From Picosynechococcus sp. PCC 7117 (GTDB taxonomy: Bacteria > Cyanobacteriota > Cyanobacteriia > Cyanobacteriales > MRBY01), in the NCBI RefSeq assembly GCF_001693275.1, contig NZ_CP016477.1:248001-312000 (forward strand): a stretch of 64,000 nt of DNA, written 5' to 3'. Shown here piece after piece: positions 26,855 to 34,936 of the stretch. The notes under the pieces were generated by a model that searched no databases, was not told the DNA's origin, and saw only the letters and a program-made list of their open reading frames with translations. A program made the position numbers and the translations under genes. Position 1 is the stretch's first letter. Every line of letters starts with the position of its first letter.

Positions 26855-27709
26855 ATGAAAATTAGTGCAGAAATCGAAAAACTATCTTTTGTCGAGTGGT
26901 CGGACTTAAGTCAGCTTCCAAATTGTCCAGCTATTTACTTTGTTGTTGATTCGAAAAATATCATTCAATACATTGGTCAGGCAAAAGATTTAGAAAAAAG
27001 GTGGAGAAACCATCATCGTAAGTTTCAATTGGATCAAATCAATGAAAAATATCCAATTAGATTATATTGGATTATTTTAAATCTAGATGATTTAAAAACT
27101 GCGGAAAAACATTTTATTGAGAAATACAAACCATTACTCAATTCTACAATTGTTGAAACACCTGAAGTTATTCCGTCTGAAGTTATTTTGAAGCAGTTGT
27201 TGCGAAAAATTGCACGTAAAATCTGTGTTATTGGGATATCTGAAAATCCTAGTAGTCGCTTAAAGACAGTTTATGCTAAATTCGACGCTCAAAATTGTAC
27301 AAAAAAAGGAGCAGCGGCAATCATCAAAAAGTTTCAAGCAGAAAATAAAGGTTCTTCTTTAAAAATAAAAAGAACTAAATATGTAAGCAAAATCTATGGC
27401 GAAGTTCATCGTTTTGGCAGTAGAAAAGCACGTAGGCAAGCATTAGAAAATCGCACCTATAATAATCATTGGGAAATCGGATGCAATGGCGTAATAATTG
27501 ACATTACTCCAGAAAATGGTCTGCATCAGTTGGCTTTCTTTAAAGAGAGAGCTATTTCTTGGAAATTGGCAAATGTCACCATTCGCGCATTGAAACCTGA
27601 AGATTTTTTAGAAATACAAGAAAAAACTCTTATCTCACATTATAAATGTCAAGAATTATCTCCAATAAACATCAATATTGATCCTATTCCTATTCTGTGG
27701 AAGAACTAG
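26855..27709 (+). CDS. GIY-YIG nuclease-domain protein, AT-rich, probably mobile
   Basis: A 284-residue protein. The N-terminal 95 residues form a GIY-YIG domain: AIYFVVD at 26-32 in place of GIY, then QYIGQAKDLEKRW with YIG at 39-41 and Arg49, and a Glu near 85-89 (AEKHFIEKYKPLLN) as metal ligand. The remaining 190 residues, very basic around 150-190 (FGSRKARRQALENR), match nothing I recognise and could bind DNA. Base composition is much richer in A/T than the neighbours and no GCGATCGC occurs, so it looks acquired. It lies between two diverged copies of the ppsA 3' end. It could be a homing-type or defence nuclease; neither is shown. Confidence 0.75.
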   Translation: MKISAEIEKLSFVEWSDLSQLPNCPAIYFVVDSKNIIQYIGQAKDLEKRWRNHHRKFQLDQINEKYPIRLYWIILNLDDLKTAEKHFIEKYKPLLNSTIVETPEVIPSEVILKQLLRKIARKICVIGISENPSSRLKTVYAKFDAQNCTKKGAAAIIKKFQAENKGSSLKIKRTKYVSKIYGEVHRFGSRKARRQALENRTYNNHWEIGCNGVIIDITPENGLHQLAFFKERAISWKLANVTIRALKPEDFLEIQEKTLISHYKCQELSPININIDPIPILWKN

Positions 27710-27744
27710 GAGTCTAAACTTAAAGAATGAATTTTATAATTCAG

Positions 27745-27914
27745 TTCCAATAATACCGACCGACAGGACTGGCAATGTAAATTGAGCTATTGCATTGGGC
27801 CGTAGGAAAATCCCCTCCCCAAGACGGTGGTTGGAGAAGGGACATTAATACGGGATAAAAAGATTCAACCTGTAACTCTATCGACCGAGTTTTTGTTCTA
27901 AAGCGGCGATCGCC
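27745..27914 (-). repeat. ppsA 3' end and downstream hairpin, functional copy of the direct repeat
   Basis: Contains the last ppsA codons and its TAG at 27878, then a hairpin whose arms tcccctccccaa and ttggagaaggga lie at about 27810-27842; on the minus strand a short T-run follows, so it acts as the ppsA terminator. The sequence recurs, diverged, at 26641-26788 beyond the GIY-YIG gene. Confidence 0.75.
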
Positions 27915-30379
27915 AACTTAGTTTTCAGTAAAGAATCAGGGTTCAAACTGATGGAATCAATGCCCAATTCAACAAGGAATTCAGCAAATTCTGGATAATC
28001 AGAGGGAGCTTGACCACAAATACCGATCTTGCGACCGTATTTTTTTGCCCCTTCGATCGCCATGCGAACCATGCGTTTTACCCCTTCATTCCGTTCATCG
28101 AAAATGTGGGCAACGAGGGCAGAATCCCGATCCAAACCAAGGGTCAATTGGGTGAGGTCGTTAGAGCCAATGGAGAAGCCATCGAACACTTCGCTGTATT
28201 CGTCTACAAGGATGACGTTGGAGGGTAATTCGCACATCACGTAAACCTGTAAACCATTTTCCCCACGGCGGAGATCATGTTTTGCCAGTTCAGCGAGGAC
28301 GCGACGACCTTCTTCCGGAGTACGGCAGAATGGAACCATCGGAATAATATTCGTCAAGCCCATTTCATTGCGGGCAATCTTGAAGGCTTCACATTCCAAA
28401 CCAAAGGCATCAGAATAGTTCGGATCGTAGTAACGGGATGCCCCACGCCAGCCGATCATCGGGTTTTCTTCTTCCGGTTCAAATTGACGACCGCCGAGCA
28501 GATTTGCATACTCATTGGATTTGAAGTCGGACATACGAACCACAACCGGATTCGGATAGAATGCGGCGGCAATCATTGCAATGCCACTTGCGAGTTTATC
28601 CACGAAGAAATCGGCTTTATTGTCATAGAGATGGGTGAGTTCGGCGATCTCTTTTTTCACCATGAGATCTTCGAGTTCATCAAAGTGAATCAGGGCTTTC
28701 GGGTGGGCTTTAATGTGGTTGGCAATGATGAATTCAAGGCGAGCTAAACCCACACCATCGGCAGGTAAAGGCGACAGCGAAAAAGCCTGTTCGGGGTTAC
28801 CCACATTCATCAAAATTTTGGTCTTGGTGGTGGGCAGATTCTCAAGGGATGTTTCTTCCACTTCAAACTTCAGCAGACCCTCGTAGATCTTGCCGTCTTC
28901 CCCTTCACAACAGGAGACGGTTACGTCTTGACCAGACTTCACCAAGGTCGTGGCATCACCGCAACCCACCACGGCAGGGATCCCCATTTCTCTGGCAATA
29001 ATCGCAGCGTGACAGGTGCGTCCGCCTTGGTCGGTGACGATCGCCGAGGCTTTTTTCATAATCGGTTCCCAATCGGGATCGGTGCGGCGGGTGACCAGCA
29101 CCTGACCGGGTTTAAAGAGTTTAATTTGATCAACGTCGAGGATGACATTGGCTTCCCCTTGACCGACCATTTCCCCAACGCTGCGACCATGGGCCAAAAC
29201 ATTCCCTGTTTCTTGGAGCTTGTAGGTGCGGATGATATTGGCCGCTTTTTGGGACTGTACCGTTTCGGGGCGGGCTTGAACGATAAATAATTCACCCGTT
29301 AACCCATCCTTTGCCCATTCAATGTCCATCGGCGTATATTGGCCCCGGACATTGGAATAGTGTTCTTCGATGGTGGTTGCCCAACGGGCGAGGGTTAAAA
29401 CGTCTTCGTCGCTGACGCAGAATTTATTTTGCAGGGCTTCGGGCACATCGACATTTTTGGTGAGCTTGGCACCGTCGGCATAGATCATCTTAATCTTCTT
29501 GCTCCCGAGACGCCGTTCGAGAATCGGCTTGTAGCCATCCTTGAGGGTCGGTTTGAAGACCACAAATTCATCGGGGTTCACGGCCCCTTGCACCACGTTT
29601 TCCCCTAAGCCATAGGCTCCGGTGATAAATGCGGCATCCTTAAAGCCGCTTTCAGTATCGATGGAGAACATCACGCCGGAGGTGGCGAGGTCGGAGCGCA
29701 CCATTTTTTGGACACCGACAGACAGGGCCACTTCAAAATGATCGAAGCCGTTATGCTGCCGGTAGGCGATCGCCCGATCCGTAAACAGCGACGCAAAACA
29801 TTTATGGCAGGCTTCGAGAACGCCCTTGACACCGTGGACATTCAGATAAGTTTCCTGCTGTCCCGCAAAACTGGCTTCCGGCAAATCCTCTGCCGTGGCA
29901 CTGGAACGTACCGCCACATCGACGTTGTGGGCACTGTCTTCGCAGGCTTGTTTGTCTGCCCCCTCAAAGCGATCGCACACATCAGATTTAGCCCCATAGC
30001 GTTCGCACATTTTTTTGTAAGCAGAGGCGATCGCCACCTGGAGATCCTGGGGGAACGGCGTATTTAAAATCAAAGCCCGTGCCTGCCGCCCCCGTGCTTG
30101 GAGATTCGCCACATCATCCGTATCTAAATCTGCAAACAATGTCCGCAACTTTTCCTCTAAGCCCGCAGATTTAACAAAATGCCGATAGGCATGGGCCGTC
30201 GTCGCAAATCCGCCTGGAACGTTGACCCCCTGGGGCTGTAACTGCTGAATCATTTCCCCAAGGGAAGAATTTTTGCCGCCAACCAGACCCACATCCAGGG
30301 AACCAACCTCCTCAAACCACAAAACGAGCGCTTCGGTTCTCGCATCAGAAGCCGTAGCTGTGTTAAGAGTGCTAACCAT
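27878..30379 (-). CDS. ppsA: Phosphoenolpyruvate synthase
   Basis: An 833-residue PEP synthase (pyruvate, water dikinase). The N-terminal ATP-grasp part (GLVGGKNSSLGEMIQQL; AVRSSATAEDLPEASFAGQQETYLNV), the phosphohistidine domain with His457 in GGRTCHAAIIAREMG, and the C-terminal PEP/pyruvate barrel (MGWRGASRYYD-like, SIGSNDLTQLTLGLDRDS, GICGQAPSDYPEFAEFL) are complete. It forms PEP from pyruvate and ATP, feeding gluconeogenesis or anaplerosis. It has a long AT-rich leader. Its 3' end is duplicated beyond the adjacent GIY-YIG gene. Confidence 0.96.
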   Translation of the reverse strand: MVSTLNTATASDARTEALVLWFEEVGSLDVGLVGGKNSSLGEMIQQLQPQGVNVPGGFATTAHAYRHFVKSAGLEEKLRTLFADLDTDDVANLQARGRQARALILNTPFPQDLQVAIASAYKKMCERYGAKSDVCDRFEGADKQACEDSAHNVDVAVRSSATAEDLPEASFAGQQETYLNVHGVKGVLEACHKCFASLFTDRAIAYRQHNGFDHFEVALSVGVQKMVRSDLATSGVMFSIDTESGFKDAAFITGAYGLGENVVQGAVNPDEFVVFKPTLKDGYKPILERRLGSKKIKMIYADGAKLTKNVDVPEALQNKFCVSDEDVLTLARWATTIEEHYSNVRGQYTPMDIEWAKDGLTGELFIVQARPETVQSQKAANIIRTYKLQETGNVLAHGRSVGEMVGQGEANVILDVDQIKLFKPGQVLVTRRTDPDWEPIMKKASAIVTDQGGRTCHAAIIAREMGIPAVVGCGDATTLVKSGQDVTVSCCEGEDGKIYEGLLKFEVEETSLENLPTTKTKILMNVGNPEQAFSLSPLPADGVGLARLEFIIANHIKAHPKALIHFDELEDLMVKKEIAELTHLYDNKADFFVDKLASGIAMIAAAFYPNPVVVRMSDFKSNEYANLLGGRQFEPEEENPMIGWRGASRYYDPNYSDAFGLECEAFKIARNEMGLTNIIPMVPFCRTPEEGRRVLAELAKHDLRRGENGLQVYVMCELPSNVILVDEYSEVFDGFSIGSNDLTQLTLGLDRDSALVAHIFDERNEGVKRMVRMAIEGAKKYGRKIGICGQAPSDYPEFAEFLVELGIDSISLNPDSLLKTKLAIAALEQKLGR

Positions 30380-30596
30380 AACGATAAAAACTCCTTAATC
30401 ATCCCTCTCCGTACACCTCGATCCTAAAAGACTTAAAATGAGCCCTTTACAGAAATGAAATATATCCTTACCTTTCACTTCTGTTGAATGAAAAAACATC
30501 AAGAAAAACAAGCTTGATGTTGCCTAAAAAGACAATATTTTTTTCTTATCTTTATTTAAGATATTTTTAACCTTTTCAAGATATGTCAAGGCGCTT
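30380..30596 (-). promoter_or_regulatory. ppsA leader with perfect hairpin
   Basis: About 217 A/T-rich bases precede ppsA. At 30496-30520 an 8-base-pair perfect stem (ACATCAAG and CTTGATGT, nine-base loop) could form in the RNA, roughly 117 bases before the start codon. No T-run follows on the ppsA strand, so it is more likely a stability or regulatory element than a terminator. No riboswitch family is recognised. Confidence 0.4.
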
Positions 30597-30629
30597 TAAA
30601 AAAGAAAAAGACTAGGTTTTTCCCAGTCT
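30597..30629 (-). terminator. Intrinsic terminator of the ferredoxin gene
   Basis: On the minus strand AGACTGGG pairs with CCTAGTCT across a short A-rich loop (one bulged base), followed by a long T-rich run. It separates the ferredoxin gene from ppsA. Confidence 0.75.
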
Positions 30630-30676
30630 CGCCGCCCAAGTTGATTGGTTTTTATCAATATTGCTCAAGGTTGCAA

Positions 30677-31006
30677 TCAGTCACTAACCACAGTATCCCC
30701 CTGGCCCCAGAAGCCATCATATTTTTTGACAGTAATATCCCCTTCTACGCTAACTTGGCAAGCCAGACGCCGTTCTTTGTCTGGGTTATGGGGCGGGAGA
30801 GAGAGGCGTGTTTTTTCTTTCCAGCTCTGGGCTGAAACAGGGCCAGTAATTTCGACAGCACAGGTGCCACAGGTACCAAGGCCATGGCAATTGATAGTTT
30901 TTGCATTGCCATTGTAAAGACTAATTTTGTTGGCTAGCAGAACTTTACGTAAATTATTGCCTTGATTGCAGGTAATGGTTTGATTTCCGAAGGTGATAGT
31001 CGGCAT
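30677..31006 (-). CDS. [2Fe-2S] ferredoxin-like protein
   Basis: A 109-residue ferredoxin. Cluster ligands are the Cys triplet in NCHGLGTCGTCAVE (spacing C-x5-C-x2-C, near residues 40-49) and the distant Cys in RRLACQVSV near 82. The x5 spacing differs from the C-x4-C-x2-C of photosynthetic PetF and is closer to adrenodoxin or bacterial biosynthetic ferredoxins, so this is not the main photosystem I acceptor. The likely job is electron supply to a specific enzyme; the partner is unknown. It is a single gene with its own terminator. Confidence 0.85.
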   Translation of the reverse strand: MPTITFGNQTITCNQGNNLRKVLLANKISLYNGNAKTINCHGLGTCGTCAVEITGPVSAQSWKEKTRLSLPPHNPDKERRLACQVSVEGDITVKKYDGFWGQGDTVVSD

Positions 31007-31116
31007 GGTTGGTGTTTTCTCTCATTATCTCAATGATGATTGCTTCTATGGTGCCACACTTTCTAAAAAGGGTCGGTTAAAGATGCTGCAAAACCAATTT
31101 TTTTGTGGGGAAGCTA

Positions 31117-31698
31117 TCACCATAAATCACTGAGATCTAAAATAAAATTCTGTAAAATATCCTCTCCGGTAAGCTGTTTGGGGGTCATTAAAATTTCCAC
31201 GGTTCGACCAGGACGATAAATTTCCACTTGGCGATCGCCTTGGTTAATGAGCCAGCCCAACCGACAACCATTGGCTAAATATTCCTGCATCTTTTGACGA
31301 GTCTGTTGTACCAGATCACTGGGCGAGAGCAGTTCGGCGACAAAATCAGGGCAGAGGGGAACAAATTTTTGCTGTTGTTCTGGAGTGAGGCTATCCCAGC
31401 GGGACTTTTCGACCCAACACATATCCGGCGATCGCGTCGCACCATTGGGCAAAACAAAGCCCGTCGAAGAATCGAAGCATTCCCCTAGGCGATAATGATT
31501 ATTCCAAATCCCAAGCTGGACATTTAACTTGAAGTTGAGTCGGCCAGTTTCACCACCAGTAGGGGCCATGATCACAAGTTCTCCTTGGGCTGTGCGTTCG
31601 AGTTTTGCATCGGGATTCGCCTGACAGAGCTGGGCAAATTGGCCTTGGGTCAGGGTCAAAACGGGCTGGAGATCAAGGGTTACGGTAGCCATTGTCAC
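31117..31698 (-). CDS. Uma2 family (DUF820) putative restriction endonuclease-like protein
   Basis: A 193-residue member of the Uma2/DUF820 family, very common in cyanobacteria. It carries the family pattern: LTQGQFAQLCQANPDAKLER at the front, MAPTGGETGRLN, GATRSPDMCWVEKSRW with the metal-site Asp, then PDFVAELLSPSD with the Glu, and VEIYRPG near the end; these are the PD-(D/E)XK core elements. No biological role is established for these proteins, and neither a methylase nor other defence genes are next to it. The start could be residue 3 (MATVTLDLQ, 31692). Confidence 0.85.
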   Translation of the reverse strand: MTMATVTLDLQPVLTLTQGQFAQLCQANPDAKLERTAQGELVIMAPTGGETGRLNFKLNVQLGIWNNHYRLGECFDSSTGFVLPNGATRSPDMCWVEKSRWDSLTPEQQQKFVPLCPDFVAELLSPSDLVQQTRQKMQEYLANGCRLGWLINQGDRQVEIYRPGRTVEILMTPKQLTGEDILQNFILDLSDLW

Positions 31699-31746
31699 GA
31701 CCTCTCGCGGCGGAATGCTCCCATTGTAGGCAAGTTTTTTGGGGGA

Positions 31747-31819
31747 TGGAGAATAGGGGATTCGAACCCCTGACCTCTGCGGTGCGATCGCAGCACTCTA
31801 CCAACTGAGCTAATTCCCC
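31747..31819 (-). tRNA. tRNA-Ala (anticodon CGC)
   Basis: A 73-base cloverleaf on the minus strand: acceptor GGGGAAT/ATTCTCC, D-arm GCTC/GAGT, anticodon stem CTGCG/CGCAG with loop ATCGCAC giving CGC, T-arm AGGGG/CCCCT. The alanine identity pair G3-U70 is present. CCA is not encoded. The octamer GCGATCGC lies across the anticodon stem and loop. The upstream HAD gene ends 11 bases before it. Confidence 0.94.
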
Positions 31820-31830
31820 AGAACGAAAAA

Positions 31831-32550
31831 TTATTTTAGCACCTCTGCGGGGGGCGCAAGGCTGGGATCGATGCGTTCGAGTTCTAGATCGCTGAGGTAG
31901 TCCACACACCAGTTACTGCAACGCTGCAACATATGAAATGGATAGGTATGGGCGACGCCAACCACGGGAATACCGATGGATTTGGCGGCTTGGATACCAT
32001 GGAAATTATCTTCAACGGCGAGACAATTTTCAGGCTGGATATTTTGGTCAGGAAATTTCTGGTTCAGTTGGGCGATCGCCAGGCGATAACCATCTCCGTT
32101 CGGTTTAAACGTTTTCACTTCATCGGCGGTGACAATCACATCAAAAGCTTGGTCAAGTTGCGCTTGCTGGAGAATAAATTCGGCATCGGCACGACAATAG
32201 CCCGTTACAATCCCCACGGGAATATTTTTGAGTTTAATCGCCGAAATTAGGGGAACAACGTCTTCATAGAGGGGGAACGGCTTTATTTCCCGTAATTTGC
32301 TTTGGTAAAGTGCAGATTTTTGTTGAATGAGACTATCCAGTTGCACCTCGGAGAATACCCGCCCCCGGAGTGCAAGATTTTCCTTGAGGCAGCGGCGATC
32401 GCTTTTGCCCAGGCTACTATCACGATAAAGGCGGTCGGTGGGTCGAAGATTTTCGGCCAGCAAAATGTCATCGATCAGCTCAAATTGGAGGGCCGTATCG
32501 TTTAGAAAGACTCCGTTGATTTCAAATAAAACGGCTTTGAGCAGGGTCAT
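31831..32550 (-). CDS. HAD-family phosphatase-like protein with altered nucleophile motif
   Basis: A 239-residue protein from the ATG at 32550. The overall pattern is that of the HAD subfamily containing beta-phosphoglucomutase and CbbY: a helical cap (SDRRCLKENLALRGRVF), motif II VGIVTGY, motif III Lys in TFKPNGDGYRLA and motif IV AVEDNFHGIQAAKSIG. Motif I, normally DxD, reads LFEINGV, so the nucleophilic Asp is Glu10 and the acid/base Asp is Asn12. Classical phosphoryl transfer through an aspartyl intermediate is therefore doubtful. It could be a regulatory or chaperone-like relative. It precedes tRNA-Ala(CGC). Confidence 0.8.
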   Translation of the reverse strand: MTLLKAVLFEINGVFLNDTALQFELIDDILLAENLRPTDRLYRDSSLGKSDRRCLKENLALRGRVFSEVQLDSLIQQKSALYQSKLREIKPFPLYEDVVPLISAIKLKNIPVGIVTGYCRADAEFILQQAQLDQAFDVIVTADEVKTFKPNGDGYRLAIAQLNQKFPDQNIQPENCLAVEDNFHGIQAAKSIGIPVVGVAHTYPFHMLQRCSNWCVDYLSDLELERIDPSLAPPAEVLK

Positions 32551-32656
32551 AACGGGACGATGGGAGAATGAAAGTTTACGTTTTTTGACCAAGGGTCAGG
32601 TTTTTGCCTGGTAATCCTCATCTTAGAATAAGCGTTGATATTTGCGGGCGATCGCC

Positions 32657-33424
32657 ATGGTTTTGATGACGGATATTCCCCAGCGACACATTCTAAAAAC
32701 AAGGGTGCATTGCCTAGATTATCAACGGGCCTGGGCCGAAATTGCGGCGGCGATCCGCGATGGGACATTTGGTTATGGGGCGATCGCCAATGTACACATG
32801 GTGATGACGGGTTACTGGGATCGAGGGTTTCAAAAAATCATCAACCAAGCCTTGGTAACAACTCCCGACGGTATGCCCTTAGTTTGGGGGTTGCGGTGGT
32901 TGGGTTATCCCCAGGCGATCCGGGTTTATGGGCCGGATTTGATGCTCCATTGTTGCGCCATGGCTGCCCAGGAGAAACTTCCGGTGTATCTTTACGGCAG
33001 TCGCCCAGAAACCCTCGAAAAATTGCAGCATCATCTTTTAGAAAAATTTCCCAATTTGCAAATTGCCGGAGTAGAAGCGCCCCCCTTTCGGCCACCAACC
33101 TCCGCCGAGGTGATCGCCACAAGACAGCGCATCGAACAATCTGGCGCGAAGCTGGTTTTCGTCGGTTTGGGTTGCCCGAAGCAAGAAAAATGGATGGCTG
33201 AAAATAGCCCTCACCTTAATGCCGTTTTGTTGGGGGTGGGGGCTGCCTTTGATTTCCATGCGGGTACGGTTTCCCAGGCCCCCCACTGGTTGAGGCCCCT
33301 GGGTTTGGAGTGGCTTTATCGACTGATCCAAGAACCCCGTCGCCTCTGGAAACGTTATCTCATCCACAATGGGGCGTTTATTTTGCTGTTTGGTTGGCAA
33401 CTGCTCCGGCGGCGATCGCCCTAA
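32657..33424 (+). CDS. WecB/TagA/CpsF family glycosyltransferase (GT26)
   Basis: A 255-residue enzyme from the ATG at 32657 (alternatives 32642 and 32666). The WecB/TagA signature regions are clear: IANVHMVMTGYWDRGFQ, TPDGMPLVWGLRWLG, RVYGPDLM, then LYGSRPETLEKL, VFVGLGCPKQEKWM and VGAAFDFHAGTVSQAP. These peripheral membrane enzymes add N-acetylmannosaminuronate or similar sugars onto a polyprenyl-linked acceptor during polysaccharide synthesis. The polyprenyl-phosphate sugar transferase lies 75 bases downstream on the same strand, so the two likely act on the same surface polymer. Confidence 0.9.
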   Translation: MVLMTDIPQRHILKTRVHCLDYQRAWAEIAAAIRDGTFGYGAIANVHMVMTGYWDRGFQKIINQALVTTPDGMPLVWGLRWLGYPQAIRVYGPDLMLHCCAMAAQEKLPVYLYGSRPETLEKLQHHLLEKFPNLQIAGVEAPPFRPPTSAEVIATRQRIEQSGAKLVFVGLGCPKQEKWMAENSPHLNAVLLGVGAAFDFHAGTVSQAPHWLRPLGLEWLYRLIQEPRRLWKRYLIHNGAFILLFGWQLLRRRSP

Positions 33425-33499
33425 TTCTTTTCAAATTCTGCCCACCCCTGAGGGATTTTAAGTATTTTTCTTTGTATTGCCAGTTGATGGCCTCGATCC

Positions 33500-34936
33500 A
33501 TGCCCAAGTCTCCGTTTCCCCTTCCCACCCAGGATATCCGCGCGATTCATCCGCTCCACTGGTTAAAAACTGCCCAAGGCCGCTGGAAAAGGGGTTTATT
33601 GCTGGTGGGTAGTGATCTGTTGGGGTTGGCGATCGCCTGGCAACTCGCGGACTACATTAATAATTTTTATTCACCGATTCCGGCGGATCTGGTCTGGTGG
33701 GTGTGGCTCGATATTCCCAGTCTGTTCTGGATTTTTGCCGTTGTCACCCTCTGTTTTTTCTTTGGAAATCATCTCTATCGCCTGCCTCCGGCTCCCCAGA
33801 ACTACACCCGCGCCGCCTGGATCATCACCTTGGTCTATGGTTTATTCTTGGTCGGCAGTTATTTTCACAATCCAATGTTGGATCCGCCCCGTTCACTTTT
33901 TATTACGGCGTGGTTTCTCAGCATTGCCTTTGTCGTAGGTTTTCGCTTTATTCTGACCCTCATCCTACGGCAGTTTGATCGCCAAGCACCGCCGGTAAAT
34001 GTCTTTTTGGTAGCACCGGCAAAACAGTTGGACTGCCTCAAGCGGGTGATCAAAAAACGTCCCCATTACAAAATTGTTGGTGCTGCCCTCGCTTCCATGG
34101 CCGGCACCCAGGCCACCATTGCCCAAATTCGTCAGTCAGGCGCCCAGGAGATTTTAGTCAAAGACTTGCCGGAAACGGAATTAGCTTCCCATTTGTTTTG
34201 GCACTTGCGCAGTGCGGGGATTGCGATTCGTTTGATGCCATCCAGTCGGGAAATGCTTTATCGTCGGGGTTTACCGGAAATGTTCGCGGGAATTCCCACC
34301 CTCCGCATTGAAACGCCCTTGTTATTGTGTTGGGATTATCGCCTGAAACGCTGGTTTGATTTCCTGGGTGCAGGGTTGGGTCTACTGCTAATCTCACCGC
34401 TGTTGGTCGGCGTGGCGATCGCCATACGTCTCGATTCACCGGGGCCAATTTTCTTTCGGCAACCGAGGGCGGGTCTTAATGGCAAACCCTTCAAGATGTG
34501 GAAATTCCGCACAATGGTCGTCGATGCGCCCCAGTTGCAGGCCCAACTAGAAGCGCAAAATCAAATGAAAGATGGGGTCTTGTTCAAGATTAAAGACGAT
34601 CCCCGCATTACCAAGCTTGGTAAATTTCTCCGCCGCACCAGTATTGATGAGTTGCCCCAATTAATTAATGTGGTACTGGGTCAGATGAGTTTAGTGGGGC
34701 CGCGCCCCTTACCATTGCGGGATGTGGAACGGTTTGACGAATGGCACCATATCCGCCATCAGGTATTACCGGGGATTACAGGACTTTGGCAAATTTCGGG
34801 CCGCTCAGATCTAGAGGATTTTAATGATGCGGCACGGCTAGATTTGTACTACATTGACAATTGGTCTTTGAACCTCGATCTCGATATTCTGCTAGAAACG
34901 GTGCGGATCGTCTTTTTTGGCAAAGGCGCTTATTAG
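33500..34936 (+). CDS. Exopolysaccharide polyprenyl-phosphate sugar phosphotransferase
   Basis: A 478-residue protein of the WbaP/CpsE type. About four to five membrane helices span residues 30-160, a Rossmann-like domain spans roughly 165-270, and the last 200 residues are the bacterial sugar transferase domain: KRWFDFLGAGLGLLLISPLL, SPGPIFFRQPRAGLNG, MWKFRTM, TSIDELPQLINVVLGQMSLVGPRPLP. It loads the first sugar phosphate on undecaprenyl phosphate and so starts exopolysaccharide units. The WecB-like enzyme upstream would extend the chain and UppP, encoded at 38140, recycles the carrier. The 3' end overlaps the convergent MtnX-like gene by four bases. Confidence 0.92.
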   Translation: MPKSPFPLPTQDIRAIHPLHWLKTAQGRWKRGLLLVGSDLLGLAIAWQLADYINNFYSPIPADLVWWVWLDIPSLFWIFAVVTLCFFFGNHLYRLPPAPQNYTRAAWIITLVYGLFLVGSYFHNPMLDPPRSLFITAWFLSIAFVVGFRFILTLILRQFDRQAPPVNVFLVAPAKQLDCLKRVIKKRPHYKIVGAALASMAGTQATIAQIRQSGAQEILVKDLPETELASHLFWHLRSAGIAIRLMPSSREMLYRRGLPEMFAGIPTLRIETPLLLCWDYRLKRWFDFLGAGLGLLLISPLLVGVAIAIRLDSPGPIFFRQPRAGLNGKPFKMWKFRTMVVDAPQLQAQLEAQNQMKDGVLFKIKDDPRITKLGKFLRRTSIDELPQLINVVLGQMSLVGPRPLPLRDVERFDEWHHIRHQVLPGITGLWQISGRSDLEDFNDAARLDLYYIDNWSLNLDLDILLETVRIVFFGKGAY

